Source: Marinifilum sp. N1E240 (lineage in GTDB: Bacteria; Bacteroidota; Bacteroidia; Bacteroidales; Marinifilaceae). From it: 64,000 bases of DNA. Below, piece after piece: positions 53,767 through 62,284 of the stretch; the first letter of the stretch is position 1; every line of letters starts with the position of its first letter. Where the stretch lies: positions 833,088-897,087 of the forward strand of contig NZ_WHKF01000001.1 of assembly GCF_009295825.1 (NCBI RefSeq), read 5' to 3'. A program made the translations under genes and the position numbers. The notes under the pieces are model-generated. The model made no database searches. It worked only from the letters and a program-made list of their open reading frames with translations, and was not told the DNA's origin.

Positions 53767-53801
53767 AGCCAATAGTTAATGACTTTCAGCTAAAAAATCT
53801 A

Positions 53802-54185
53802 TTAATAAAACTCTAAGAAGTTTTTCATCGAACCTAAGTAATACTCTTCCCAGCCTTCAACGATTTCTTCATAAGCTTCGTCTGGAATATTGGTGTGACT
53901 TAGTTCAATTTTGGTAGCATTACCTGCCTTCTTAAGAACAATTGTAACGATCGATGGATGTTCGGTTTCTCCAAAGAACCATTCCTGTACAATCTTATAA
54001 TCTTTAACAATTTCAAGATTACAACCAGTAATATCGCCTTCCCACAAAGAGAATACTGTTCCAACTTTGTCATCCATTACGGCAGGATAACCTGTCCAAA
54101 GTTCTATTTGAAATGAATTGGTAAAGGCATTATACACCTCTTCCTGGCTTGCGCTGATATTAAAATTACAATTGAATTCTTTCAT
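53802..54185 (-). CDS. SRPBCC/AHSA1-like domain protein
   Basis: A 127-residue START-like protein: CNFNISASQEEVYNAFTNSFQIELWTGYPAVM at the start, GTVFSLWEGDITGCNLEIVKDYKIVQEW in the middle, and the C-terminal helix VEGWEEYYLGSMKNFLEFY. It is of the activator-of-Hsp90-homologue type whose bacterial roles are mostly unknown. It is a separate family member from the one at 28763. It is single-gene; its promoter and that of the divergent E2 gene lie in 54186-54409. Confidence 0.85.
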   Translation of the reverse strand: MKEFNCNFNISASQEEVYNAFTNSFQIELWTGYPAVMDDKVGTVFSLWEGDITGCNLEIVKDYKIVQEWFFGETEHPSIVTIVLKKAGNATKIELSHTNIPDEAYEEIVEGWEEYYLGSMKNFLEFY

Positions 54186-54355
54186 GGTATAAATAGGATT
54201 TTCAGCCTCAAAATTAGCTCGAATTATTTAGAAATCGATAACTTTTTTCAAATGAAATTGTTTCCTATAAAGGAAATCAATTGACTCATAAAAAATTGCA
54301 ATGTCTAGATAGCAAAATATTCTAAGTTAAATCAGTCTAAATAAGAATAAATTTT

Positions 54356-54363
54356 TATATTTG
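54356..54363 (+). promoter_or_regulatory. Candidate -7 promoter element of the E2-E1 operon
   Basis: TATATTTG matches TAnnTTTG and ends 46 nt before the E2 start codon at 54410. A convincing -33 TTTG is not visible, so the call rests on one element. Confidence 0.4.
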
Positions 54364-54409
54364 TATCGATACATTTAAATATGAGTATAAATATTAAACT
54401 ATAAGTTAT

Positions 54410-55714
54410 ATGTCTAGCTTTGAAATCCTAATGCCAAAATTGGGCGAGAGTGTACAAGAGGCTACTATCACGAAGATGTTCGTGAAGTTGAATGATCAGG
54501 TGGAAGAGGATGATATGCTTTTTGAGATTGCAACCGATAAAGTGGATTCTGAAATACCTTGTCCGGTAGATGGGAAAGTAATTGAAATCAGATTTAAGGA
54601 AGATGATGTTGTACCAGTTGGAGAAGTGGTTGCAATAATCGCCTTAGGAGATGCCGATGATGTTGAAGAGTCTGTTGTTGAAGAAAGCGCTGCTCCAAAA
54701 GAAGAAGTAGTAGAACAAACCGTAGGTTCTGTCGGTGCATCAGCCGAGAGCTATCAATCAGATCGTTTTTATTCTCCATTGGTTAAGAGTATAGCATCTA
54801 GCGAGAACATATCTGTTCAGGAATTGGATTCAATTCAAGGTCATGGTAAAGATGGGAGAGTTCAAAAGCAAGATATTTTGAATTATATAGCTCAACGAAA
54901 TGGTTCTGCAGTTAGCACACCAGCTAAAGTTGCAAGCCCGGAAGTTTCTGCACCAAAAGCAAATAAAACAGAAGAGAAGCAAAAAGTATCTGCGTCAATT
55001 GGTGCGCAAGATCAGATTGTGGAAATGGATCGCATGAGAAGAATCATTGCGGATCATATGGTAATGTCGAAGCAAACTTCGCCACACGTTACTGCCATGG
55101 TAGAAGCCGATGTTACTGACATGGTGAATTGGAGAAATAAGGTTAAGGATGAGTTCCTTAAAAAGGAGAAAACCAAGCTGACCTTTATGCCAATCATTAT
55201 AGAAGCTGTTGCCAAATCTCTTAGAGAATTCCCTGGAGTGAATGCTTCTGTCGATGGTTATAATGTCATTCTTAAAAAAGATATAAATATTGGAGTAGCA
55301 GTTGCTTTACCAAGTAACAATCTAATTGTGCCGGTAGTTAAAAATGCCGATCACAAAAATCTAATTGGATTAGCCAATGATATGAATCAAATGGCTGATA
55401 ATGCAAGAAATAACAAATTAAGTCCTGATGATATTCAGGGAGGAACTTTTACGATTTCAAACTTTGGTTCTTTCAAGAATGTAATGGGAACACCTATCAT
55501 TAATCAACCTCAGGTAGCTATTTTGGCTGTTGGTACAATCGAAAAGAAACCAGCAGTATTGGAAACAGCAGCTGGCGATGTAATTGTGGCACGTCAGAAA
55601 ATGTTCCTTTCTCTTTCATACGATCACAGAGTGGTAGATGGAGCTTTAGGTGGAGCATTCCTAAGAAAAATAGCAGATTACCTTGAAGAATTTGATATCA
55701 ACAGATCGATTTAA
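54410..55714 (+). CDS. 2-oxoacid dehydrogenase E2 (dihydrolipoamide acyltransferase)
   Basis: A 434-residue acyltransferase subunit. The lipoyl domain occupies residues 1-80 with the lipoylated lysine in EIATDKVDSE (K44). An acidic Glu/Val linker follows, then a peripheral-subunit-binding domain (SPLVKSIASSENISVQELDSIQGHGKDGRVQKQDIL, about 122-160). The catalytic domain (about 205-430) ends with SYDHRVVDGALGGAFLRKI, which contains the catalytic His and Asp. It transfers acyl groups from E1 to CoA. It is directly followed, after 2 bp, by the fused E1, so the pair is probably a branched-chain 2-oxoacid dehydrogenase. No E3 gene is present here. Confidence 0.93.
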   Translation: MSSFEILMPKLGESVQEATITKMFVKLNDQVEEDDMLFEIATDKVDSEIPCPVDGKVIEIRFKEDDVVPVGEVVAIIALGDADDVEESVVEESAAPKEEVVEQTVGSVGASAESYQSDRFYSPLVKSIASSENISVQELDSIQGHGKDGRVQKQDILNYIAQRNGSAVSTPAKVASPEVSAPKANKTEEKQKVSASIGAQDQIVEMDRMRRIIADHMVMSKQTSPHVTAMVEADVTDMVNWRNKVKDEFLKKEKTKLTFMPIIIEAVAKSLREFPGVNASVDGYNVILKKDINIGVAVALPSNNLIVPVVKNADHKNLIGLANDMNQMADNARNNKLSPDDIQGGTFTISNFGSFKNVMGTPIINQPQVAILAVGTIEKKPAVLETAAGDVIVARQKMFLSLSYDHRVVDGALGGAFLRKIADYLEEFDINRSI

Positions 55715-55716
55715 TT

Positions 55717-57807
55717 ATGGAGACAATAGAATTAACCTCAGTTAAGACTGGAAACAATAACAAAATGACCGAATCAAAGAAATTTAGTATTAAAGGTACC
55801 TCGAAAGAGTTATTAGGTCGTTGGTATCACATGATGACTCTGGGTAGAGCATTAGATGAAAAAGCACCAAACTACCTGAAGCAGGCAATCGGATGGTCAT
55901 ATCACGCACCTTACGCTGGTCATGATGGAATTCAGCTTGCTATTGGGCAAGTATTTGATAGAAAAAATGATCATCTTTTTCCATACTATAGAGATATGTT
56001 GACTTCCATTTCTGCTGGATTGACAGCAGAGGAGATTATCTTTAATGGAATTTCAAAAGATAATGATGTTGCAGGTGGAGGACGACACATGTCGAATCAC
56101 TTTGCAAAGCCGGAATGGAATGTTCACAATGTTTCTTCTTGTACAGGAAATCATACCTTACATGCGGTAGGTTTAGGAAGAGCAGTTAAGAAATACGATC
56201 ATAAAGGAGTGGTATTCAGTTCTCAGGGAGAATCTTCTGTTTCTGAGGGATATGTTTACGAAGCGATAAACGGAGCAACTAATGAGCAATTGCCAGTTGT
56301 TTTTGTTTTTCAGGATAATGGATATGGAATTTCAGTACCAAAGAAAGATCAAACAGCAAATCGAAAAGTTGCGGACAACTTCCGTGGATTAAAATACCTG
56401 AAAATCATTCATTGTAATGGTAAAGATGTATTTGATTCGATGAATGCGATGACGGAAGCCAAGAAAATTGCTTTGGAAACCTCAACTCCGGTAATCGTTC
56501 AGGCGAATTGTGTTCGTATGGGTTCTCACTCGAATTCAGACAAGCATGAATTGTATCGTGATAATGCTGAGTTGAATTATGTGACCGAATACGATCCATT
56601 GGCAAAATACAGAAGACTGTTGGTTCGTTACAAGCGATTTACTGAAGAAGAATTGCAGGCTATTGAAGCAGAGGTGAAACTGGAGGTGAAGAAGGCTCAC
56701 AAAGCTGGATTAACTGCACCGGATCCAAGTCCGGAATCCATTCATGATTTTGTGATTCCAGAGCCTTACGTATCTGAAAAATATCCAGAGGGATTACATA
56801 CGTATACCGGGAACAATAAGAAGTTAATTGAAGGATTGAATGAAACTCTAAAAGCAGAGTTCCGCCACAATCCTGATACATACATTTGGGGACAGGATAT
56901 TGCCAACAAAGACAAAGGTGGTATTTTTAATGTATCCAAAGGGATGCAGCAGGAATTTGGTAAAGAGAGAGTTTTTAATGCTCCTATTGCTGAGGATTAT
57001 ATCATGGGAACTGCAAATGGAATGAGCCGTTTCAACGATAAATTAAGAATTGTTGTTGAGGGAGCTGAATTCGCAGATTATTTCTGGCCGGCAATGGAGC
57101 AGTTTGTTGAAACCACTCATGAATATTGGAGAACAAAAGGTCAGTATTCACCAAATATTACAGTTCGATTGGCATCAGGTGGATATATTGGTGGAGGATT
57201 GTATCATTCACAAAATATCGAAGGTGCACTGTCAACTTTTCCTGGCGTAAGAATTGTTTATCCTTCGTATGCTGATGATGCAGCAGGTTTGTTGAGAACA
57301 AGTATGCGTTCGAAAGGAATGACTGTTTTTATGGAGCCAAAGGCATTGTATAACGATCCTAAAGCATCGGCTGCTGTACCTGAAGATTTCGAAGTACCAT
57401 TTGGAAAAGCTCGAGTGAGAAGAGAAGGTGCCGACCTAACAGTTATTACTTATGGAAATACAACACACATGTGTGTTGAGGTGGCAGATAAATTAGCCGA
57501 AGATACAGGAAAGCAGGTTGAGGTAATTGACCTTCGTTCATTAGTACCTTTGGATAAGGAAACTATTTTGCAGTCGATTGAAAAGACGAATAAAGTATTG
57601 ATTGTTCATGAAGATAAGGTGTTCTCTGGTTTTGGAGCTGAAGTTTCAGCAACAATTACTGAAGAAGCATTTGAAAAATTGGATGCTCCTGTAAAACGTG
57701 TAGGATCAACATTTACACCTGTCGGTTTCAATAGAATATTAGAGAAGGCAGTTCTTCCGAATAACGATAGAATTTATGTGGCAGCAAAAGAGCTGTTAGA
57801 TTATTAG
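55717..57807 (+). CDS. 2-oxoacid dehydrogenase E1, fused alpha and beta subunits
   Basis: A 696-residue fusion. The alpha half (about 1-340) has the thiamine diphosphate region GESSVSEGYVYEAINGA through FVFQDNGYGISVP, the Gly-Glu/Asp-Asn variant seen in fused E1 proteins rather than the classic GDG/NN form. The beta half (about 355-696) has the transketolase pyrimidine domain (APIAEDYIMGTANGMSRF, SGGYIGGGLYHSQNIEGALSTFPGVRIVYPSYADDA) and the C-terminal domain (DLRSLVPLDKETI). It decarboxylates a 2-oxoacid, probably branched-chain, and loads E2. It begins 2 bp after the E2 stop, and the ATG at 55717 is followed by a short non-conserved segment. Confidence 0.92.
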   Translation: METIELTSVKTGNNNKMTESKKFSIKGTSKELLGRWYHMMTLGRALDEKAPNYLKQAIGWSYHAPYAGHDGIQLAIGQVFDRKNDHLFPYYRDMLTSISAGLTAEEIIFNGISKDNDVAGGGRHMSNHFAKPEWNVHNVSSCTGNHTLHAVGLGRAVKKYDHKGVVFSSQGESSVSEGYVYEAINGATNEQLPVVFVFQDNGYGISVPKKDQTANRKVADNFRGLKYLKIIHCNGKDVFDSMNAMTEAKKIALETSTPVIVQANCVRMGSHSNSDKHELYRDNAELNYVTEYDPLAKYRRLLVRYKRFTEEELQAIEAEVKLEVKKAHKAGLTAPDPSPESIHDFVIPEPYVSEKYPEGLHTYTGNNKKLIEGLNETLKAEFRHNPDTYIWGQDIANKDKGGIFNVSKGMQQEFGKERVFNAPIAEDYIMGTANGMSRFNDKLRIVVEGAEFADYFWPAMEQFVETTHEYWRTKGQYSPNITVRLASGGYIGGGLYHSQNIEGALSTFPGVRIVYPSYADDAAGLLRTSMRSKGMTVFMEPKALYNDPKASAAVPEDFEVPFGKARVRREGADLTVITYGNTTHMCVEVADKLAEDTGKQVEVIDLRSLVPLDKETILQSIEKTNKVLIVHEDKVFSGFGAEVSATITEEAFEKLDAPVKRVGSTFTPVGFNRILEKAVLPNNDRIYVAAKELLDY

Positions 57808-57886
57808 ATTAGGCAATTAGATTTTAGAAATGGGATATGAGTGTAAAGCTCATATCTCTCTTTTCAAAACTCAAATCCAAAAACAA

Positions 57887-58396
57887 ATGAAAAAAATAGG
57901 ATTATTCTATAGTTTCAATACAAATAAAACAGCCAAGAATGCTTCTAAAATCAAGAAAGCTTTTGGCGATACAGTTGAAATCGAAAATGTAAATGTTGAA
58001 GAGGTTGATGAGGAAACATTCCTTAGCTATGACAACATGGTGCTAGGTGTTCCAACCTGGTTCGACGGAGAATTACCAAACTATTGGGATGAGTTCATGC
58101 CAGCTATCGAGGATCTGAAATTAAAGGGAAAAACAGTAGCCTTGTTCGGATTAGGTGATCAGGTTGGATACCCTGAGAACTTTGTAGATGCAATTGGTAT
58201 CTTAGCAAAAGCACTGGAAGAAAGAGGAGCCAAGGTGATTGGTCTGACTTCAACCGAAGGATTTACTTTCGAAAGATCAGCAGCTTTACGTAACGATCAA
58301 TTCTTAGGTCTGGCTCTTGATATTGAAAATCAGGCAGCATTAACCGATGATCGAATTAAGACTTGGGTGAAACAGTTGAAAACTGAATTCAAATAA
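57887..58396 (+). CDS. fldA: Flavodoxin
   Basis: A 169-residue flavodoxin when started at the ATG at 57887 (MKKIGLFYSFNTNKTAKNA); an upstream ATG at 57830 adds 19 unlikely residues. FMN phosphate loop: FYSFNTNKTAKNA, somewhat divergent from the usual TGNT. Later loops: VLGVPTWFDGELPNYWDEF and LFGLGDQVGYPENFVDAIG, both typical of long-chain flavodoxins. It carries single electrons at low potential. It lies 79 bp after the E1 gene and upstream of a glycyl-radical activase, which needs such a reductant; a functional link is inferred. The long-chain insertion is present. Confidence 0.9.
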   Translation: MKKIGLFYSFNTNKTAKNASKIKKAFGDTVEIENVNVEEVDEETFLSYDNMVLGVPTWFDGELPNYWDEFMPAIEDLKLKGKTVALFGLGDQVGYPENFVDAIGILAKALEERGAKVIGLTSTEGFTFERSAALRNDQFLGLALDIENQAALTDDRIKTWVKQLKTEFK

Positions 58397-58433
58397 GCGA
58401 TTACACAAATTAATTAATTAACGAAATAAAATT

Positions 58434-58463
58434 AGAGATGCACGACAGTGTGTCTCTTTTTTT
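58434..58463 (+). terminator. Terminator after the flavodoxin gene
   Basis: A 10-bp stem with two G-U pairs (58434-58443 with 58448-58457), a GACA loop and a long U-run. Confidence 0.85.
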
Positions 58464-58753
58464 ATGCAACTAACTTAGATTCATTATAAATCACCGTCAG
58501 CAATAACTACAAGGCAATCAGAAAACGAAAAAATTCATAGCTTTACCAAACAAGGATATTGTATATGAATGAAATAACCCTCATACTACAAAACAGAACC
58601 TACAAAGGACTCTACGAATGCTGGATGTGTTGATTCAGTAAACTTGCTTGTCCCATAATTTAAGGGAAAACAATCTACATTTTATTACTAGCCATAGAAC
58701 TGTCATTTAAATGATGACCAGTTGCTAATGTCTAACATACTAAAGTCTAAAAT
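58464..58753. other. Gap upstream of the glycyl-radical genes
   Basis: Together with the preceding terminator this is a 357-bp non-coding stretch. It contains a 22-codon ORF at 58565-58633 with aromatic and Cys residues at its end, but no terminator follows it, so I do not call it a leader. No clear promoter or structured RNA is visible. Confidence 0.4.
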
Positions 58754-59548
58754 ATGGACGGTATCGTATTTGATATCAAACGATATGCTGTGCACGATGG
58801 ACCAGGGATTCGCACGACAATTTTTCTGAAAGGATGTCCATTGCGATGCATCTGGTGTCACAATCCTGAAAGCTTTTCTGCAAAAGTGGAAGAGTTTGAA
58901 TTGCCTGAACAATTGGGCGATGTAAGTTTGATGAGGAAGAAACAAATTGGTCAAACCTACAGCAAACAGGAGCTAATAAAGGAAATTGAAAAGGACATTC
59001 TGTTTTTCGATGAGTCGGAAGGGGGAGTTACCTTTTCGGGTGGTGAACCATTAATGCAAATTGATTTTCTAGAAGAAATGCTTAAGGAGTGCAAGGCAAA
59101 AGACATTCACACAGTTGTGGATACTTCTGGTTTAGCAGCTTTGGATCATTTGAAAAGAATCATCGATAATGTTGATTTGTTCTTGTTCGATGTAAAGCAC
59201 ATGAAGGATGAAGAACACAAGAAACTAACCGGCGTTTCCAACAAGCAGATTCTTGAAAATCTCGATCATTTAATGCAAATGCAGCAGCCTCTTATTATCC
59301 GTTATCCAATGATTCCGGATTGTAATGATTCAAAAGACAATATCAATCAAATGATAAACTTCCTGAAGCAGTACGATTGGAAGCCTGAAGTTCACATTTT
59401 ACCTTATCACAGAATAGGAAAAGACAAGTATGATCGATTCAATAAGGAGAATCACATGCCTGATATTCCATCCTTGAAAGAAGAAGATTGTGAATGGGTA
59501 AAAGCCCAATTTGAACAAGAAGGTTTCAAAGTCTGCATTGGAGGATGA
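58754..59548 (+). CDS. Glycyl-radical enzyme activating enzyme (radical SAM)
   Basis: A 264-residue radical SAM protein. The [4Fe-4S] motif is CPLRCIWCH (residues about 29-37, CxxxCxxC), preceded by HDGPGIRTTIFLKGC, typical of PFL-type activases. The SAM-binding GGEP motif follows in GVTFSGGEPLMQ. It lacks the inserted two-cluster ferredoxin domain of many activases: after CHNPES only about 30 residues separate the cluster loop from the next core segment. It abstracts hydrogen from a glycine of the partner enzyme, which lies 90 bp downstream. It probably uses flavodoxin as reductant. Confidence 0.92.
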   Translation: MDGIVFDIKRYAVHDGPGIRTTIFLKGCPLRCIWCHNPESFSAKVEEFELPEQLGDVSLMRKKQIGQTYSKQELIKEIEKDILFFDESEGGVTFSGGEPLMQIDFLEEMLKECKAKDIHTVVDTSGLAALDHLKRIIDNVDLFLFDVKHMKDEEHKKLTGVSNKQILENLDHLMQMQQPLIIRYPMIPDCNDSKDNINQMINFLKQYDWKPEVHILPYHRIGKDKYDRFNKENHMPDIPSLKEEDCEWVKAQFEQEGFKVCIGG

Positions 59549-59638
59549 AAATTAATTGAGAATGAGTAATAAGGAGAAGAATTACTACAAAACGATTTTA
59601 CTTTATACTTATTACTTTCTACTTGATACTTAAAAAAG
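59549..59638. repeat. Degenerate octamer-like spacer between activase and glycyl-radical enzyme
   Basis: The end of this 90-bp spacer is built from variants of a short TACTT-containing motif repeated at about eight-base steps (TTATACTT, ATTACTTT, CTACTTGA, TACTTAAA at about 59601-59634). It is a low-complexity stretch without coding sense, similar in character to 62004-62067. Confidence 0.4.
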
Positions 59639-62002
59639 ATGAACAATAGAATAAAGCAATTACGCGAGCAGAGTTTAAATGCCATCAACAGTATTTCTCA
59701 CGAGAGAGCTTTGTTGATGACTGAATTTTATAAATCGGATGAAGCACAAATGGTATCTACGCCAGTAAAGCGAGCTTTGTCTTTTAAATACATATTTACC
59801 AATAAATCGATTTGTATCAACGAGAATGAATTGATTGTTGGAGAGCGTGGACCAGCTCCAAAATCATGTCCTACTTATCCGGAGATTTGTATTCACTCTT
59901 TGGAGGATTTACAAATCCTGAACGACAGACCTAAGGTTTCGTTTAGGGTGGAGCAGGACACGGTTGATGTTTACAGAGATACCATTATTCCTTTCTGGAA
60001 AGGAAAAACAAATCGCGATCGCTTGATTAATAACATGACCGATGAGTGGTTGAATGCTTATGGTGCTGGTGTCTTTACAGAATTTCAGGAGCAAAGAGCA
60101 CCGGGACATACTGTGTTGGGGAAGAAAATGTTCCAACGTGGCTTCCTTGAAGTGAAAGAAGAAGTGCGACAGGAGATAGAGGCATTGGATTTCTTTGCCG
60201 ATCCTTTGGCATACGAGAAGCAAGAGGAATTGAAAGCCATGGAGATTGTTTGCGATGGAATCATTCTGTTTGCAGAACGCCATGCCGATGAATTGGAGCG
60301 TTTGGCTACAAAAGAAAAAGATGGCAAACGTAAAGCAGAGTTGGAACAAATGGCAGCGGTGTGTCGCAGAGTTCCTGCACACGCACCTGAAACCATGCAC
60401 GAAGCCTTACAGCATTACTGGTTCATTCATCTGGGTGTGATTACAGAGTTAAACCCATGGGATTCCTTTAATCCAGGAAGATTAGACCAGCACTTGTTGC
60501 CATTTTACGAAAAGGAAGTGTTGGGTGGAACATTAGCAAAAGAGGATATGTATGAGATGTTGCATGCTTTTTGGATCAAGTTCAACAACCACCCGGCACC
60601 GCCAAAAATGGGTGTAACCGCTAAAGAGAGTAATACCTACACCGACTTCTGTCTGATTAATATGGGTGGGGTAAAAGAAGATGGATCGGATGCGGTGAAC
60701 GAAATGTCCTATGTCTTGTTGGACGTGATTGAAGAGATGAGATTACTTCAGCCAAGTTCGATGGTTCAGGTGAGCAAGAAGAATCCGGATCGCTTTATCA
60801 AACGCACTCTAAAGATTTTGAAAACAGGATTTGGACAGCCATCCATATTCAATACCGATGCAGTGGTTCAGGAAATGCTTCGACAAGGAAAGAGCATTGA
60901 AGATGCACGTAATGGAGGATGTAGCGGATGTGTTGAAACAGGAGCTTTTGGAACGGAAAACTATTCCTTGAGTGGCTATTTCAATCTGGCGAAGATTCTG
61001 GAATTGACCTTAAACAATGGATTTGATCCAAGAACGAAAAAGCAGATTGGCTTACAAACCGGAAATGTATCCGATTTTAAATCGTATGAAGATGTATTTG
61101 AGGCATGGCAAAAGCAGGTGCAGTACTTTGCAGATATCAAGATCAGGGGAAACAATGTAATTGAGAAACTGTATGCCAACTACCTGCCAGTACCATTCCT
61201 TTCGGTATTGGTTGACGATTGTATCTCGAAAGGGAGAGATTATAATGCAGGTGGCGCAAGATACAACACCAGCTATGTGCAAGGAGTTGGATTGGGAAGT
61301 TTGGCAGATATGCTAAGTGCCATTAAATTACATGTGTTCGAGAAAGAAAAGCTTTCTTTAGCAGAATTGAAGTATGCCATGGATCAGAACTTTGAAGGGT
61401 ACAATGAGTTGAGATCGGATTTGGTATACAACACTCCAAAATATGGAAATGATGATGATTATGCAGATGATGAGGCTGTAGCCATTTTTGAGACATTCTA
61501 CTCGGCAGTAAACGGTCGTCCTTCGGCAAAAGGGGGAGTATTCCGCATAAACATGTTGCCAACCACCTGTCACGTGTATTTTGGAAATGTAATGGGCGCT
61601 TCGGCAGATGGACGTTTGGCGGAGAAACCGCTATCGGAAGGTATTTCTCCTTTCCAGGGAGCAGACACGAAAGGACCAACTGCAGTTGTAAAATCTGCTT
61701 CGAAGATTGATCACTTGAGAACAGGAGGAACGCTATTGAATCAGAAGTTTAGTCCTTCTTTTATGGCAAACGATGCAGGAATAGAACAGGTAACGAAATT
61801 GGTGCGTTCTTATTTCCGCATGGACGGACATCACATACAGTTTAATGTGGTAAGTGTGGATACCTTGAAAGATGCACAAAAGAATCCAGAGAACTATAAG
61901 GATTTAATCGTTCGAGTTGCCGGATACAGTGATTACTTTAATGATCTGGGTGAAGACCTGCAGAACGAGATCATCGAACGAAACGAACATACGGGTTTCT
62001 AA
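59639..62002 (+). CDS. hypD: Glycyl radical enzyme, trans-4-hydroxy-L-proline dehydratase type
   Basis: A 787-residue glycyl radical enzyme. The radical glycine is G762 in RVAGYSDYF, and the catalytic cysteine is C431 with the general base E433 in GGCSGCVETGAFG. From memory of the Clostridioides HypD structure, its residues C434, E436, H160, D278, S334, F340, Y450, T645 and G765 correspond here to C431, E433, H157, D275, S331, F337, Y447, T642 and G762, a constant offset of three. HypD removes water from hydroxyproline to give pyrroline-5-carboxylate under anoxic conditions. Related choline lyase or propanediol dehydratase is less likely. No proC (P5C reductase) gene is adjacent. Confidence 0.87.
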   Translation: MNNRIKQLREQSLNAINSISHERALLMTEFYKSDEAQMVSTPVKRALSFKYIFTNKSICINENELIVGERGPAPKSCPTYPEICIHSLEDLQILNDRPKVSFRVEQDTVDVYRDTIIPFWKGKTNRDRLINNMTDEWLNAYGAGVFTEFQEQRAPGHTVLGKKMFQRGFLEVKEEVRQEIEALDFFADPLAYEKQEELKAMEIVCDGIILFAERHADELERLATKEKDGKRKAELEQMAAVCRRVPAHAPETMHEALQHYWFIHLGVITELNPWDSFNPGRLDQHLLPFYEKEVLGGTLAKEDMYEMLHAFWIKFNNHPAPPKMGVTAKESNTYTDFCLINMGGVKEDGSDAVNEMSYVLLDVIEEMRLLQPSSMVQVSKKNPDRFIKRTLKILKTGFGQPSIFNTDAVVQEMLRQGKSIEDARNGGCSGCVETGAFGTENYSLSGYFNLAKILELTLNNGFDPRTKKQIGLQTGNVSDFKSYEDVFEAWQKQVQYFADIKIRGNNVIEKLYANYLPVPFLSVLVDDCISKGRDYNAGGARYNTSYVQGVGLGSLADMLSAIKLHVFEKEKLSLAELKYAMDQNFEGYNELRSDLVYNTPKYGNDDDYADDEAVAIFETFYSAVNGRPSAKGGVFRINMLPTTCHVYFGNVMGASADGRLAEKPLSEGISPFQGADTKGPTAVVKSASKIDHLRTGGTLLNQKFSPSFMANDAGIEQVTKLVRSYFRMDGHHIQFNVVSVDTLKDAQKNPENYKDLIVRVAGYSDYFNDLGEDLQNEIIERNEHTGF

Positions 62003-62003
62003 A

Positions 62004-62067
62004 GTCGAATGGTCGAATAGTCAAAAAGTCAAATGGTTTAAAAGTGGAATAGTTGTATTGTGGGTGT
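62004..62067 (+). repeat. Degenerate 8-bp tandem repeat after hypD
   Basis: Eight consecutive octamers each begin with GT (GTCGAATG, GTCGAATA, GTCAAAAA, GTCAAATG, GTTTAAAA, GTGGAATA, GTTGTATT, GTGGGTGT). The first four are clearly related and the last ones degenerate. It starts one base past the hypD stop. Confidence 0.55.
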
Positions 62068-62143
62068 TTTTAACCACAAAGGAAAACGAAGTATTTCACA
62101 AAGGACAGAAAGTAAAGAGCCTGAAAGGTTCTAATAATTATAG

Positions 62144-62162
62144 CCCGGGGCATCGCCCCGGG
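62144..62162. repeat. GC-rich palindrome between hypD and the DPP4 gene
   Basis: CCCGGGGC at 62144-62151 and GCCCCGGG at 62155-62162 form a perfect 8-bp all-G/C stem around ATC, with partly complementary AATT flanks. It is striking in an AT-rich region, lacks a U-run, and looks like a dispersed REP-type element. The rest of the gap (62003-62284) has no gene. Confidence 0.55.
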
Positions 62163-62284
62163 TAATTAGCATATAGATAAATCTGTCGCACGAGAAAATA
62201 CTGATTAAAGAAATACAGTTCTTTGCGACGGAAATATCAAATGCTGGATTCATAGAATAAATAAGCAAACATCAACAATAAACA

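Noticed and set aside
55900-56400. Broken thiamine diphosphate motif in the E1 alpha half
   Set aside because: The GE...DN variant instead of GDG...NN is usual for this fused E1 subgroup, so it is not evidence of inactivity.
58565-58633. 22-codon ORF as a possible leader peptide for the glycyl-radical genes
   Set aside because: It has only two Cys and two Trp/aromatic codons, no following terminator, and no link to an amino-acid biosynthetic operon.
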